From positions 223,493-287,492 of the forward strand of contig JAKJHU010000158.1 in the NCBI GenBank assembly GCA_022316685.1: 64,000 nt of DNA, given 5' to 3'. The stretch's first letter is position 1. Each line of letters starts with the position of its first letter. The DNA is from Progne subis subis (lineage: Eukaryota > Chordata > Aves > Passeriformes > Hirundinidae). The position numbers and the translations under genes were made by a program. This document shows positions 42,457 through 55,555 of the stretch, in pieces. The notes below the pieces were generated by a model, which made no database searches, was not told the origin of the DNA, and worked only from the letters and a program-made list of their open reading frames with translations.

Positions 42457-44723
42457 TGGCAGCAGAAACGTGATCCCCTAAAGGAGATAAAATCAGACAC
42501 CAGCCCGCAGAGCAGAGCAGAGCAGCTGATGCTGGGATCAAACCCTGCCCGGGTGTTAAAGCAGCAGCAGCAGCAGCAGAAGAGGAAACCTGAGTTTGCT
42601 CTCCTGCAGCTCTGAAGGGGTGCTGGATAAACAGCCTGGACTCTCGGAAGAACACTTCCTGGATTACTCCTGGATTATCAGCCCTGGTAACGTCACTTCC
42701 ATGACATGTGAATGAATGGTCCCACCTTTCAGCAGGGGGATGAAGAGGCAGGCACAGAGGGACCTTGCTGGAAGGCCGCTCAGTTCGCAATTCCATCTTC
42801 TCCCCTAGAAGAAGAGTGGGGAGAGGAGGCATTCCCTTTCCAAACCAGTGGCACTGCACACTGGTGAGGGCAGGAGGATCTTCCGAAGGGAGCAACAAGT
42901 CCCGGGCCTGCCCTCGCTGACAAAGGAGAGCTTTCTGTTCAGCCAACGTTCTCTGCCTCCTGCAATCGGCAGTTCCTCCCTGTTGCAAACAAAGCTAAAA
43001 TGGTCTGAGTGTGTATTTCACATAAATCATTTTTTAAAGGTGCCTTTTAAGAGTTAAACAGAACAAAGGTCTGGCACATTTGTGACCCAGAAAGGCAAAA
43101 CAGTGTGCTGCTGACAAGAGACAACAGAAAGCTTTTGATTATACTTCAGATTGCCTTTTCTGTACACAAAGAGATTAATTTCTGGCTGTTATTTAACTGC
43201 TGTTAAAATGCTAATGTACAAAAAGCTTTCTTGTATGTCAAAACCGAAGAACAAGAAGTAAAAAGGAAGAGCTGGACATGTTCCTTTTCAAGGACTCCCT
43301 GAAATATCTTGTGTGATCCTTCAAGGCTCAAACACAGCATTTCCAGTGGAAGTTCCCTACTACAGAAATGTTGTTCCACTGGGATTTCAACCATTATTGT
43401 CAATTATTCTGGAGACAGTTTCTGCCATCAAAGAGGGATTTTTATGCAAATAGCAGAAGGAAACAAATAAAAGCACTTCCAAGAGCCCTCAGACTTTGGA
43501 GCAATGAACAAATCCAAGAAAAATGAGACAAAATGGAAATGAACCCTCTCAGAGGCAGCATTTCTGTAGGTGCCTTCCTAGGTAAATCATTAACAGAGGA
43601 GCTGGGACTGCAGCGGTGCCCAGGCTGGAATTCAGGCACTCAAATACAAATTCCAGTTTTTGACCCTTGCCAAAATGACGCCAGGCAACCTCTGGAAACT
43701 CCCTAAATTCCTCTCAGAGGAATTTAATTCCTCTCACTCCACTGGCTGCAGTGGAGTGAAGACACACCTGAGCATGCAAATCTGGGTGGAAGAAATCCTG
43801 GTGATGACAAAATCAAATTCCAGGCTGAGGGACACATCCTCAGTGAGGGGGAGAATGGGGCCAGTAGTGAAAAAGGGACCACAAACAAGAGAGGAAATGA
43901 TTAAAGGACTGAAAATGAAAGGCAGGAGCGCAGCTGTAACAAAGGTGAAGGCTGGAAAGGAAACCTTGAAGGTGGATATCAGGGGAGAGGGGCAGGGGGA
44001 GGTGGTGCTGAGACTGGAATTACCTCCCCAGACACGTAGAACTGGACAATACCTCCCATAACAGATAAATGAAATATGCACCCTAATAAACCAGAGGTGC
44101 CCTCTTTGCCTTCCCCAATTTGTGGCAAATGGGATGTTTGATTCGAGCGCTGGAGTTATTCCAGAGCAGCGGAGGGGAATGCGCTGCCGTGTCATTTATC
44201 AGCTCCTCTAAATGCATGAGGCCTGGCTGATCAATCTCCCCACGCAGCCTAAAAGCCATATAAATCTGAGGGATGCAGGGAGAGGGCTGGGGGGAGGAGG
44301 GAAGAACAAAGGGACGGGGAAACCCACGGTGGAACAGGCACGGGGCGAGCAGGGGAGGTACCAGAGGCCGTAAACGCTGAAGCACAACCACAAGCCTCCA
44401 CACAAACCTGTGACAGCCACGAGGCACAAAGCACAGAAACAACAGCGGGCAGGGAGCAGCAGGCTCTCAGGGCAGCCTCCTGGGCAGGGAGCAGCACGAG
44501 TGGGACAGGCAGAGGGCAGCTGGCACAGCACCCACGACGCCCCAGGAGCTGCTCCACAGCCTCAGAGAGAAGCTCCTCAGCGGCCAGGGATGGACCCCAG
44601 CTTCCTTCCTTCCATTTCCACCCCCAAATCGGAGCTTCCTTGAGGCTCATTCGAGACCCCTCACGCTGGCTCTGGGAGGAACGTCGGCCAGGCTCCCAAG
44701 GCAAGCCTGTCCAGCTCCAGCAG

Positions 44724-44865
44724 GATTCACAGGATCCTGGGACACCCCGAGCTGCAAGGGACCCAGAGGAGCATGGATCCCTGCCCAGAGCACCCCAGCA
44801 ACCCCTCCCTGTGCCTCGGGCCCTGCCCATTCCCTGGGGAGCCCTCCAGTGCCTTTCCCCACTGC
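44724..44865 (-). mobile_element. CR1 LINE 3' fragment
   Basis: On the plus strand, 'cacaggatcctgggacaccc', then 'gagctgcaagggaccca', then 'cagagcaccccagcaa' and finally 'ccctggggagccctccagtg' follow, in order, the reverse complement of the last roughly 150 bases of avian CR1. The element is therefore inserted in the same direction as RERE. It is 5'-truncated and clearly diverged. Its presence is one of the reasons to assign the window to a bird or other sauropsid. Confidence 0.8.
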
Positions 44866-44999
44866 AGGCTGTGCAGTTTCCCCCTGGCTCAAATCCTCAC
44901 TGCTGCCCAATTCCTTCCACGGCACCACCACCATCAGCTCTGCTGGCACTGCTATCCTTGTAACTCATTAGGGATCTGGGATGGATGCAGAAAATGATG

Positions 45000-45430
45000 A
45001 ATATTTAGTCCCTATTCATCTACTAGGAAGCAGCCTATTATCAAACAAGTGACACCTTTACAAACTTAAATTAAATAATGGCTCCCGTGGAGGATTCCGA
45101 GCCCCTGACAGGATGGCAAGTGATTTAAGTAACATAAAGCTCAGCAACTGGTGATGGATCACGGTTTTGCACTCGCTCTGTTACAGCCTGTAATAGAACA
45201 AATGATCATTTTTCAGCCTAATTGAATGTGGCCGCCCCGCTCGTACTCAGAAGAGACAAAGCTCGATAATTTGCTTCATTAAAATGCATTTTTATGTCAT
45301 CGGAAAGATTAAAAAAAAAATTGGTGCTGTTGATAGGGGAGATTAGAAAAATAAAATTTATCATGCAAACAGCACTTGCAAATGAGGTGTATTTTGGCAT
45401 TCATACTGCTAATGTTGTGCAAGAAAGATA
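45000..45430. promoter_or_regulatory. candidate conserved noncoding element
   Basis: A repeat-free AT-rich block with many homeobox-like cores, POU-like atgcaaac, and a run of short balanced A/T words typical of deeply conserved intronic enhancers. It starts about 135 bases to the right of the CR1 relic. Nothing in it is coding. The call is by appearance only. Confidence 0.3.
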
Positions 45431-47179
45431 AGCCCTGAGCACTAAAGCACACAGAGTATCCACATTGTGACAGTAATCAACATTTCTTCAATAGGAATTA
45501 TGTCACTACACCCATTTGAAGAGCATTTTGTCATTCGCTGCTGCAATGGCCACTGGGCCAGACTAAATAATTCTCAGCTCAGTTGTTGGGCAGAACACAG
45601 AGAATCCAGTGGAAGTTTGGGGGTTTGGGGCTGTCAGCCTCTGTGTGCAAACAAAGAATCAAAGTCAAGACTCAGACAGAGACCCAAACTAGCAGGGAAA
45701 AAAACATTCAAAAATCAAATATCATCTTGTCAAGTTGCAGACAATGCTGTCATATGTCTGCACTCACTTTGTTTTAGGGGTTGGGGTTTTTGTGTTTGTA
45801 AAGCAATCTTGCTAGGAACAGCAAATTGCCATTTAGACAGCAAACAACTCCTCCAAAATAAAACAGACATTTGCCATGTCAAGGAATCCATTCCTGGATG
45901 GATTTCATCAGTTTCATAAAGTGTAATTCCAACATAAGCATTTGAAAAGGAGACACTTTTACCTATATCAACCTGGGCTAAGCCAAAATCACTTGGAAAG
46001 AAGCTGCAGATTGCTGTCATACACTGCGAACAGAAAATATCAAAGTACTTCATTATTCACTACTATATTCCAATTGCACTTTCACCACAACCACCAGGGG
46101 TGAGTTACAATCCCTCCCTCGGGTCTCTTGCCGTGCCAAAAGCACGAAGCTCACAAAATCCCCAATTGTGATGATCCCTGCAGTCCCCAGCTGCTCTCAG
46201 AATGTCATGACTCAGTTTCCTTTTGGAGCAGAACAGGATACAGCAGGAGGTTATATTTAACCCAGATTCCGGATCCCTGAGCAGATAAAATCTGGATAAA
46301 AGGTCAGGGTGGTGCAGCAGGAGCTGTGACCCTGGCAGACATCACCAGAGGGTCCAGGCAGAACCTGGGGCTGTTCTGTGCCCAGCACAGGCTCAGCTCC
46401 AGCTGTGCCCACGGGTGGGACAGACCCGCGGACACCGAAGGGACCCTGCTGCCGAGGAACCGCAGCTCCGTGGGCTCTCTGCTGATAAAACCACCCCTCT
46501 GCCCTCTGGGGGGACAAAGGCAATCCCTCACCTCCCCCAGCACCCATTCCCAGCTGGAAATGCACACACAGAGGTGGTGGAGAGCGCCACAAGTGCGAGC
46601 CAGCTCCATCCTTAAGATGCCCTGGAAAATGAGATGAAAACCGCGGTTCTGGCCATCAACCTCTGCCGTGTTTGTTCATCCTCCGAGCAGCACATCCCTT
46701 CCCCTCGGCGGCAGGGAGCTCAGGGGGCGTGGGGAGTGCAGCCCCAGCGCTGCAGAACAAACCAGCAGCCCCCGAAGGCACCTCAGGATGGTTTGGTTTG
46801 TGCTGGAGTTGTTTGGAGTTTCTCTCCTGTCCCGCACAGAATCAGCTCCGGAGCCGTGGCTCCCCGGCAGGGCAAGGAGCCGTGCTGGTGGTTTTGGGTG
46901 AGTGCTTAACAGATAAAAACATTCCACGTGAAGGCAGAGAGGAGCACACGGCAGTTCAACAAACCCCAAAATGATACTGTTAAGGAAACAGCAGCTTCTC
47001 TGGCAGCTGGGCAGAGATCAACATCAGGGAAAGCAGCGAAATCGCCCACTCTGAAGCCAAGGTCACTGACAGGATTTATAGATTTATCCCTGAAGAGCCT
47101 GTGCTGAACATGAAAAGCTGAAATAATTTTTTTTTTTTTTAATCTCTCCCCCCGCCCCCCTTTGGGCTCCCTCATTTGC

Positions 47180-47460
47180 TGGAGGCTTTTAAAATTCATT
47201 CCTTTTCACAGCTGGTTAAACAATGGAATCTTTTGGCAAACTAAAAGGACAGAATTGATTGCCCTACACAAACTTTTCTGCACGTATAATTGATTTTTAA
47301 TTCACTGCCTTATTTCCAAAAGGACCTGACAATAAACTCGGTGCAGTATGTGCAGTATTGATCCCTTTCAACAAGGGCTTGGATCAAAGACTGATGCAAG
47401 TTAATCACAAACAAAAGATTGTTATCTTTCATCGAGGAACCTGTGTTTAAACCAGATTCC
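47180..47460. promoter_or_regulatory. candidate conserved noncoding element
   Basis: An AT-rich stretch free of repeats. It contains homeobox-type TAATT cores, a SOX-like acaatgg, a TCF/LEF-like gatcaaag and a second SOX-like site, aacaaaagattgtt. The motif density resembles developmental enhancers found in introns of regulator genes. Conservation cannot be tested here, so this is a proposal from composition only. Confidence 0.25.
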
Positions 47461-50400
47461 CCTTTTTGAGCTGTAATAAACCTTGTATTTTCCAGCTGTA
47501 CTGCACCTCAGCATTTTGTAAGCCTGCCAGCTACTCAGTAACTATAATTTTATGCAACCTTTAAATAACAACTTTTTCCCCCAAGCAGAATAATTTCATC
47601 CTTCACTGCTCACTTTTGACTGGGAGGGCTGATGGTTCTTTTCCACTCTGAGTTCTTAGGATAAGACACAGACAAGACCTTCCCACATGTGCTTAAGCTA
47701 AAATCTTATTCTTAACACACAGGTCCTACAGGGCCACAGCAATCTGAGTTTGGTGGGTTTTTATCTCAGTGCTCAGCTAAGTTTCAATTGTTACTGATCA
47801 TCACACTTGCAGACGTGGCTGGATCACTGAATTCCAGCACTCCATGTTCATTTGGTGGGACTGTCACTCCACTGGGAAGCTGCGGTGTTTATTTTTTGTG
47901 GGTAGAACAATGAGACTGAGCAGTAACTGGTGTTTTCACCTTCCAAGCCCACTCCAGGAGTCAGCCCTGCAATGCTGCTCAGCTTTCCCAACACCCCTTT
48001 TATGATTTTTTTCCACTTGACCATTCCAGAGGCTCTGTTTCAATCTGGCTCTGAATTCCATTTTCTATAGCTGCCACATAAACAGTAAATAAAATTCATG
48101 GTATTTTTGCCCCGGTAAGCAGCTCTGTCTCCCAGCACATCAGAAGAGCCCTGGTTTCAAAGGAGAACATGAGAACAATGTTTTCATGAGCACACACTCC
48201 AAAAAGGGTGGATTTGAGGCATTTGAGGATGATTCCAGGCAAAGAAGCCAAGCAAATAAGTCTGTGGGTTTTGCATAAGCAGCTCCTTGACCTGCCACGC
48301 TGGATTACAAACACTTGCAAACGTATCAGGAAAGGAGTTTGCTCTGGCTTGTCCTTTCTGGCACAAGGATCTCCACTTGTGTTTTATGATGAACATGTTA
48401 AATCTGAAGCCAGGTGTGGATATTTTAAAATTTATGAACTTGTAAATCGATGTACACGGCCAATTAAGATTTAGCACCAGCCAGGATTAACTACCCCTGC
48501 ACATAAATTGAGGAGGTTGCTTGAATGGAGGTTGTTTACCTCAACTACTCGACATCAAGAGCGATGTAAAATATTTAAAAGGCAGAATATTTCAAGATAA
48601 AAGGCAGTTATCAGGGTTGTCAGGGGGTGGCACTGACAGCTCTGCACAGAGATGCACATGGTGAAAGAACATTCCCAAGGAACACTTGGCAACTTCCTTT
48701 AGAGAATTTCCCATGGATGAGACAAAGTGTAGAGGGAAAGGGAGGAACTGCCCAATAAAGAATGTCCAGGTTCTGCTTCACCCAGATCTCCTTTAACTTT
48801 GGAAGACACGAGCCCGAGTTCCAAAGGTGCTGCCATTAAGCCTCACCAGCTCTTCATAATCAACATCTGAATGCTAATGAGGAGCACAGCTCCATGCAGG
48901 AGAGCATCCCTGTGCAATAAACTGCAGCAGAGCAGCAGCAAACTCTGCCTGTAGCAAGCATGCATAAATAAACAGAATTAATAACTACCCGAGTGTGGAC
49001 GGGTGACTTAATCTGTTTCGATTAGATGCAGCTCAGCCCCAGGCCTTTGTGGTATTTAAAATGTGTTCATCATGTTTAATTAAAAACCTAATAAACTGGA
49101 GGTTCCTTTACTTGTGATTCCGATTCCTCTCTCCTGCAAGCCCTATTGATTTCGTCAGAACTTTTGATAAAGACAGAGGAAAAAGCACATTCTGAATGAA
49201 GAGATAAAAATGTGAGGTGGAACTGGGGCTGGTGGGTGAGGAGCAGCCAGAACCAGCTCCTCTCCCTCCACATTTCCAGCACATGAAGCACTGCAGAACA
49301 GAAAACCTTTCCATCAGGTTACCAAAACTAGGGATGATCACTGTACCCTGCATAAATCACAGCTCCTTGATAGATTACTGATCCAAATGGGAGCTCATTC
49401 CTGGACCTGGAGCAAGTGCAGGCTCAGAACTGTTCTGAGCATCACTGAGGTATAAAAGCCATTTCACAGCGCAGATTCTGTCCCAAGACATGTGGAAATC
49501 TTCCAAGGACAGCTTGTCCTGGGTTCCCACTGGAACCCAGCAGGGAATGGGGATGCTCAGTTTAACCTCAGCTCAATAAGTTCATGATCCTGGCTCCAGA
49601 TCTGGGATCTGTGGAAAGGACCTGGCTCCATCATCAGGGCAGCAGCAGAGGAAGCAGGGGCACTGTCACTCATGCCACGGTCCCAAACTCCGCTCCCACA
49701 GCAGCTCCGGAGGATTCCCAAGTGCAGAAGAACAGAGCAGCACCATGGGGGGATTTCTGACTGCCTGAACCCGAAATCCCACACCTGGCAAAGACTTAAA
49801 GGGGCATTTTTTGAGGTGACCACGAGGTGCAGAGCAGAACTCACTGCTCTGACATCCTGGGCTGGTTCTGAGTGGAGATCAAACCCGCAGGAGGCACGAG
49901 TTGTATCAAACCAAGACAGCTTTGCTCCTGGCTTCTCCCCAGATAATCCCCCTGCTCCATCCTGCTTTCCATGGAAACTGCAGCCCCCCAGCACGAGGTG
50001 CTGTGTGCTCAGAACGGGCCTCAGTCAGGCATTAAATGTGACAATTGCTGCAACTTGCTCACAGAAGTGAATTTGTGAGCATTACAAGAGAAACCAAGCC
50101 CTGCCCATCAAATCTCTGCTGGAAATTGATGCTGTCAGGTGGGGAAGGAGCCTTCACAAACAGGAAACAGCTGCTCAGAGCTGCACACTCCAGTGCAGGA
50201 GGTGCTGGAGCCGCTCTCACAGGCAGGGTGCAAGGCTGGCTCTCACTCTGTGCCTCTGAATTTACATACTGGTACAAAAAAAAAGCTGTAAAAATAGCCA
50301 CAGGTTCAGAGACACGAGGGAGACAGCAAACCCCAGTCTTCATATTTACACAGCCCTCACGTAACTCAATCAGTGGCCAATTTTATCCTCTGTTTAATTC

Positions 50401-52101
50401 CATCTAAACATCTGCAACCACATCAGCAGCAGGAAAAATAACACAACTCCCATCCCCTGTTTTAATCAGGTCTGATGTTGCCAAGCAGCTCCTACCTCAC
50501 AGTCTGGACACAGGCAGCAGAGCTGTTCTAATGGAAAACAAAGGTTTTGTCTTTGGGCAGCTGAGAGTCCACAAAAAAAAAATTTTAAATGTGGTGGTAC
50601 TATTATTATTGTTACTATTATAGTTAACTGACCAAAGCTCTGTATCAGGTCTGGGATCTGCTTATCTATCCAACTGCAAAACTTATATTTAAGTCTTTAA
50701 GTAAGCCACACCTGCTGGGCTGCAAGAGGAGATTAATTACTATTCTAGCCCAAGTAAGGCCAGAAATTGGACCTGGCTCTCCATTTCCCCCAGAACTCCC
50801 TCTGGGATTGTCACCCACACCACTGGAGGCTCCATCCCGTGCCACCCTGAGATGAAGGGGACACACAGAGTTAATGCTGCCACCACAATTTCATTGTCTT
50901 GGCCAGAATTAGGGTTTGACACCTGAGTATTTTCTGACCAACACTTCACTGTAGAATTCCTGTGTAGCTCTGGCACCCTGTGCATCAGAGCTCCCCTCAG
51001 TTCCCCAGGGCCTGCACTAAGGAAACTTCCCCTGCAAGGCTCCAGAATGCTCCGAAATGCTCTGCACAGCTGCTTCAGGCTGGAGCTGGCTCCCAGCTGC
51101 AGGGACCAAGAGGCTCTGAGGCTGTGCAGGTGGAGCTTTGCTGTCTATAAATATGAGCACAGTTTGATCTTTGGCTCTGCCCAGGCTGGAGGGCTGCCAA
51201 ATGTTTCTGGAAACTTGGATGGAGCAGAACAAGAACAAATATGATAAAATGAGCTGGGGCTGACAATGATTTATAGAGTCAGTGATCATTACTCTGTGCT
51301 CACAGGCTGCACTTCTGCAGTAATGCTTCACTTTTCAATAAACTTTGTTTTTTTCCATCACTGAGGCTCAATTCTCTCTCATTTAACATGGGTGGATCAT
51401 CAAAACCCCTGAGTGCAGCAGCTCCAGCACTCACAGCTCAGGGCAGCTGATGGAAAAAAATGAGGAGAGGGGAAGAAAGCAACACAGGGAGAGAGGGAGG
51501 GAGGGAGAGGTGCTGGCAGGATTTACCCTTGGGTGTGTGCAGAGAGCTGCAGCATCTCAACCCAGAGTGAGCAAACACGGAGCAGAGCACTCCAAGGACT
51601 TGCTGCAGCAGTCAGTCCCTACACAAAGCTCCTTTTGGGACAAGAAAAGTGCAGAGTGATCAGGAGGGGGTGTCCCAGGCTCTGCCCCTGCCCTGGCGTC
51701 GCTGCCAGGCTGCATCCTCCCTCCCTCCCTCCTCGGCTCCAGGCAGCCACAAAGGTTCTTTGTTGGGCCTGGAACCTGCCCCAGGATGGGCTCTGGGCTG
51801 GCCCAGGCCTCCTGCAGCTCCTGCAGCAAGGCTGAAATGAGGAGAGAGCAGAGCACACGTCAGGCACTGCCACAACTCCCTGAAAGCCTCGCGGAGAACA
51901 CGCAGCTCAAGAAACCTCTCCAGCCATTGCCTGAATTATTAAAACCACTAAGAGAACATCAAAGTTTCCTCCATTAATCAGTTCTATTTTCTAACACCAA
52001 TGCCAGCTTTATTAGTAGCTTAACAAGATGACTTTTTTATTTTTGTTTACTTCTTTAAATGCTTCACCAATTAGCCAGCTTAAAAATTGACCCACTCAAG
52101 G

Positions 52102-52130
<29 letters not shown>
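52102..52130 (+). repeat. A(29) homopolymer tract
   Basis: An uninterrupted run of 29 A residues. I see no retrocopied gene, polyadenylation signal or SINE body directly before it, so I treat it as a simple repeat. Confidence 0.95.
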
Positions 52131-52133
<3 letters not shown>

Positions 52134-52278
52134 GCCAAACTCTTCTCCTCTTCTCCTGCACTTTTCCATGAGCAATTCTGCCATGCACTGGATCAGATTT
52201 TTTCATTTATATACCCCTGTATTTTCGTTTATATACCCATGTGTGTTTTTATTTACACACCCGCCCTCTCCTTGCTCA

Positions 52279-52551
<273 letters not shown>

Positions 52552-53303
52552 CTACAGGGAGCCACATGAGATGTTCTCTGCTTAATTATTTTTACTGTTG
52601 ATGTATGAAGTGGAATTTAAACGACCTGAAAGGGAACTAAGGTTTTATCAGTAGAAGAAGCAGCATTAAACCAAGCAGGGGTCCCCCTTCCTTCCTAAAC
52701 CTGTCCCAGGTAATGTTTAAACCAAAGTCACACTGCTCCCTTCTGCTCCCAGGGCTCAATGTGATGTCAGCCACGACAAAATAAAAATTAATACAGGATG
52801 GGTTATACTTCACACAAAGTGGCTCAAATCTCCTGTCGTCAGCAGGAACAGATCTGAACTGCTGAAGGTGCTCTTCCCCCTCCACCAAGTTACTGGGGCA
52901 TCCATTACTTTTGAATACTTAGGGGAACTTTAAAGGAAAGAAAAAAAAAGTACTTCTAAAAATACAAGGTCACTCCTGGGCACAGACCTCTGCTGTTACC
53001 TGCAGTGTTTTTGGAACAAACAGAAATGCTCCTCAGCTGGCAGCCAGAACTCTTTTTCCTCACCAAAAACAACAATACAAACAGGATTTCTGCAGTGAAA
53101 CGAGCGCCCCAGTAACAGAAGGTGGACAGAAGACAAAGCCACAGTGAGGTTTTCTGTTAATTCTGAGCTTTTATTTGGCACCTTGAGGGAGGCACTGGGG
53201 GCAGCAATGAATGCACTGATGCATGGAAACCAGAGACAGCAACGCTCCGACTTCCAGAGGTTCAGTTCCTCCTGGGGCCCCTTCCAGGCTGGTTCTGGGA
53301 GGT

Positions 53304-53395
53304 GCCACCAGCAGCAGGGCCAGCAATGGGGCCACCACCAGCAGCAGGGCCACCAACAGGGCCAGCAATGGGGCCACCAACGGGGCCAGCAATGG

Positions 53396-53428
<33 letters not shown>

Positions 53429-53491
53429 CGGGGCCAGCAGCAGGGCCAGCAATGGGGCCAGCAATGGGGCCACCAGTGGGGCCACCAGTGG

Positions 53492-53524
<33 letters not shown>

Positions 53525-53611
53525 CGGGGCCAGCAGCGGGGCCAGCAATGGGGCCAGCAATGGGGCCAGCAGCGGGGCCAGCAGCAGGGCCAGCAGCGGG
53601 GCCAGCAGCGG

Positions 53612-53668
<57 letters not shown>

Positions 53669-53672
53669 CAGC
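53304..53672 (+). repeat. 12-bp minisatellite, about 30 units
   Basis: Tandem units of the type gccagcagcagg alternate with the variants gccagcaatggg, gccagcagcggg, gccaccagtggg and gccaccaacagg. The array runs about 370 bp with two slightly longer units near its left end. Because the unit is four codons long, every reading frame stays open, which produces Gly-Gln-Gln-Gln-type and Gly-Pro-Ala-Ala-type frames on both strands. I regard these as non-coding. In the RERE pre-mRNA (minus strand) the unit reads CCTGCTGCTGGC. The array lies about 830 bases upstream of the ELM2/SANT exon. Confidence 0.95.
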
Positions 53673-55508
53673 CCTGGCTGGCATTGCTTGGGCACAGCTC
53701 CTGCTTCCAGCCCAGGAATTACCTGGGGACAGCAGGGAGTGGCTGCAAACCTGGGCTGAAGGGGCACAGCGAGCTCAGCCCCCCTGAGCTGAGCCCTGCT
53801 CTGAGCTCAGCCTGCACTGCCAGCCCTCACTGGCTCTGCTCAAGCACCAAAACTGCCTGGAAAAGAAAAAAAAAAGCAACTTAAAAAAATTTAGTTCTAA
53901 GGCTGCCGTGGTATGCAATGCCCACTTACAGGCATGAAAATAAGATGTTGCCTTTTCTGCTGGGTACACATTAATTTTCCTCCCTGTTTGCACTCCAGCA
54001 CTGGGAACAAATCCATCTCAAAGAAAAAAGCACTGTTTGTTTTGCCAGCTCACCTTGCAATGCCTCTTTACTGTGCATGCCACTACCTAGAAGATTTTTC
54101 ACTCCGGAGATGTGACAGCGCTGAGGAGAATGGTGCTGCTGTTTCCCTCCCCTCTCTGCTCCCTCCCAAAGCACGAGGAATGCCAAAGCCTCTTTGTAAC
54201 TTGGAGGGCATCTTTATTTTGCCTCAAGGACAACACGTGTTTTTCCCTGGCAGCCCCACTGCCCCAGCAGCTCAATCTGCAAGAAAAATAAACCAGACAA
54301 GCCCAGAAGGAACAGCCTGGTCTGACAGGCGACTACTCCAGAAAATGAAAAGTTTACAGGCCAGCAAGGCTGGCCCAGATCACCAACAGATAATGTAATA
54401 ATTAACTTTTGAGCAAGTGATTTCATTAATAACAATCCCAAACCCCATCAGCACAGATGTGAGAGAGGAGCCACGGAGCAGAGAAGACCCCTGTGAAAAC
54501 ACGATACAGGCTGAGAGTCTCCTGAAAAATGTTAATTTTAGCAGGTGGGAGTGGAAAAAAAAATGTTTTATAAATGTCAGGAGCAGAATAATGCAGCAGA
54601 AAGGAAAACTGTTTTCTCTGAGTGCTGGAGTTAAATTGACACATTCCAGTCTGGCTCATTTCTGCTTTTTACTTTCAGCCATTTAGTATTCCTGAGCATT
54701 TTACTGGCGAGATTCAAATGTGTAAGTAACAACCAATGATGACTGCCTCTGGTTTCATCAACTCCTGCTTGAACTTCTCCAGGTATTTCCATAAACACTG
54801 ATCACTGTCCAGGCAGCAGAGAATCTCCATTTTGAGCATTAACTCTGCATCCAAATTTGGCACCACCGTGAGATTTGATCTGTAACAAAGGGAACCACCA
54901 CAAATGTACCTTGAAACAGAAAATACAGCAACTTCTGCATCACTGGACAGGACGAAAGCAAAATTCTGGATGTGCACGCGTCCAAAAGCCTCCCTTACAT
55001 TGCTCTTAAAGAAAGCCAGGTCCCAGGGAAGGGATTTCACATCAAGGCTGCACATTCCCACACAGTTCCAGTTCCTCCTGCAGCCTCTGAGCAGAGCTGC
55101 CATTTCTGTCTGGGTGATGCTGCAAATAAATCCTCCTTTGGCATGGCTCAGCTGTCAGGCACCTCCAGTCTGTAATGAACCCATGAATTACATCTTGCAG
55201 CTCTGACATCTCTGGGCTTGCTCATCAAAATATTGTTCTTCAATTGTAATTTATAACTTAATTTAAATGTCCCTCTCCTGTGACCTTTTTAGAGCAGAGT
55301 GCCACTGCATCTGGCAGCTCCTGCTCCAGCAAGGTTTCCTTTGGCAATTACAGCCATTATGATCTGCTGCCTTGCAAAGCCCAGCTCAGTGAGGCTGCAT
55401 TCAGGGCTCAGCATTAAATAATTGCAGTCCATTAAGAACGCTGAGATCCCAGAGAGTTTTTCTCCAAGGAAAAATTGCTGCTATCTCATGAGAGTTTTAC
55501 TGAACCGC

Positions 55509-55555
55509 TTCAAAAATCACGGAGTCCCAGCCTGATTTGGGTTGGACCTTAAACA
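55509..55555 (-). mobile_element. CR1 LINE 3'-end relic
   Basis: On the plus strand, 'atcacggagtcccagcctga' followed by 'tttgggttggacctt' matches the reverse complement of the conserved 3' end of bird CR1 retroposons, with a small deletion before 'cctt'. The element therefore points along the minus strand. Only the very 3' end is recognisable, and sequence beyond about 55560 no longer aligns by eye. It is 5'-truncated, as almost all CR1 copies are. Confidence 0.65.

Noticed and set aside
41933..42988. Minus-strand open frame of 351 codons
   Set aside because: A large part reads across the 10-11-base tandem repeat, and the rest is low complexity with no recognisable domain. Outside the RERE exons.
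43660..44061. Plus-strand 133-codon frame rich in Lys, Arg and Glu
   Set aside because: No family recognised, no promoter or splice signals, and within a purine-rich intron stretch.
52040..52130. Processed pseudogene ending in the 29-base A run
   Set aside because: No coding similarity or polyadenylation signal before the tract and no target-site duplication seen.
53144..53884. Several open frames of 140-246 codons on both strands with Gly-Gln, Gly-Pro-Ala or Leu-Ala-Pro repeats
   Set aside because: They come from a 12-base repeat, which keeps all frames open. There is no splice, domain or codon-bias support.
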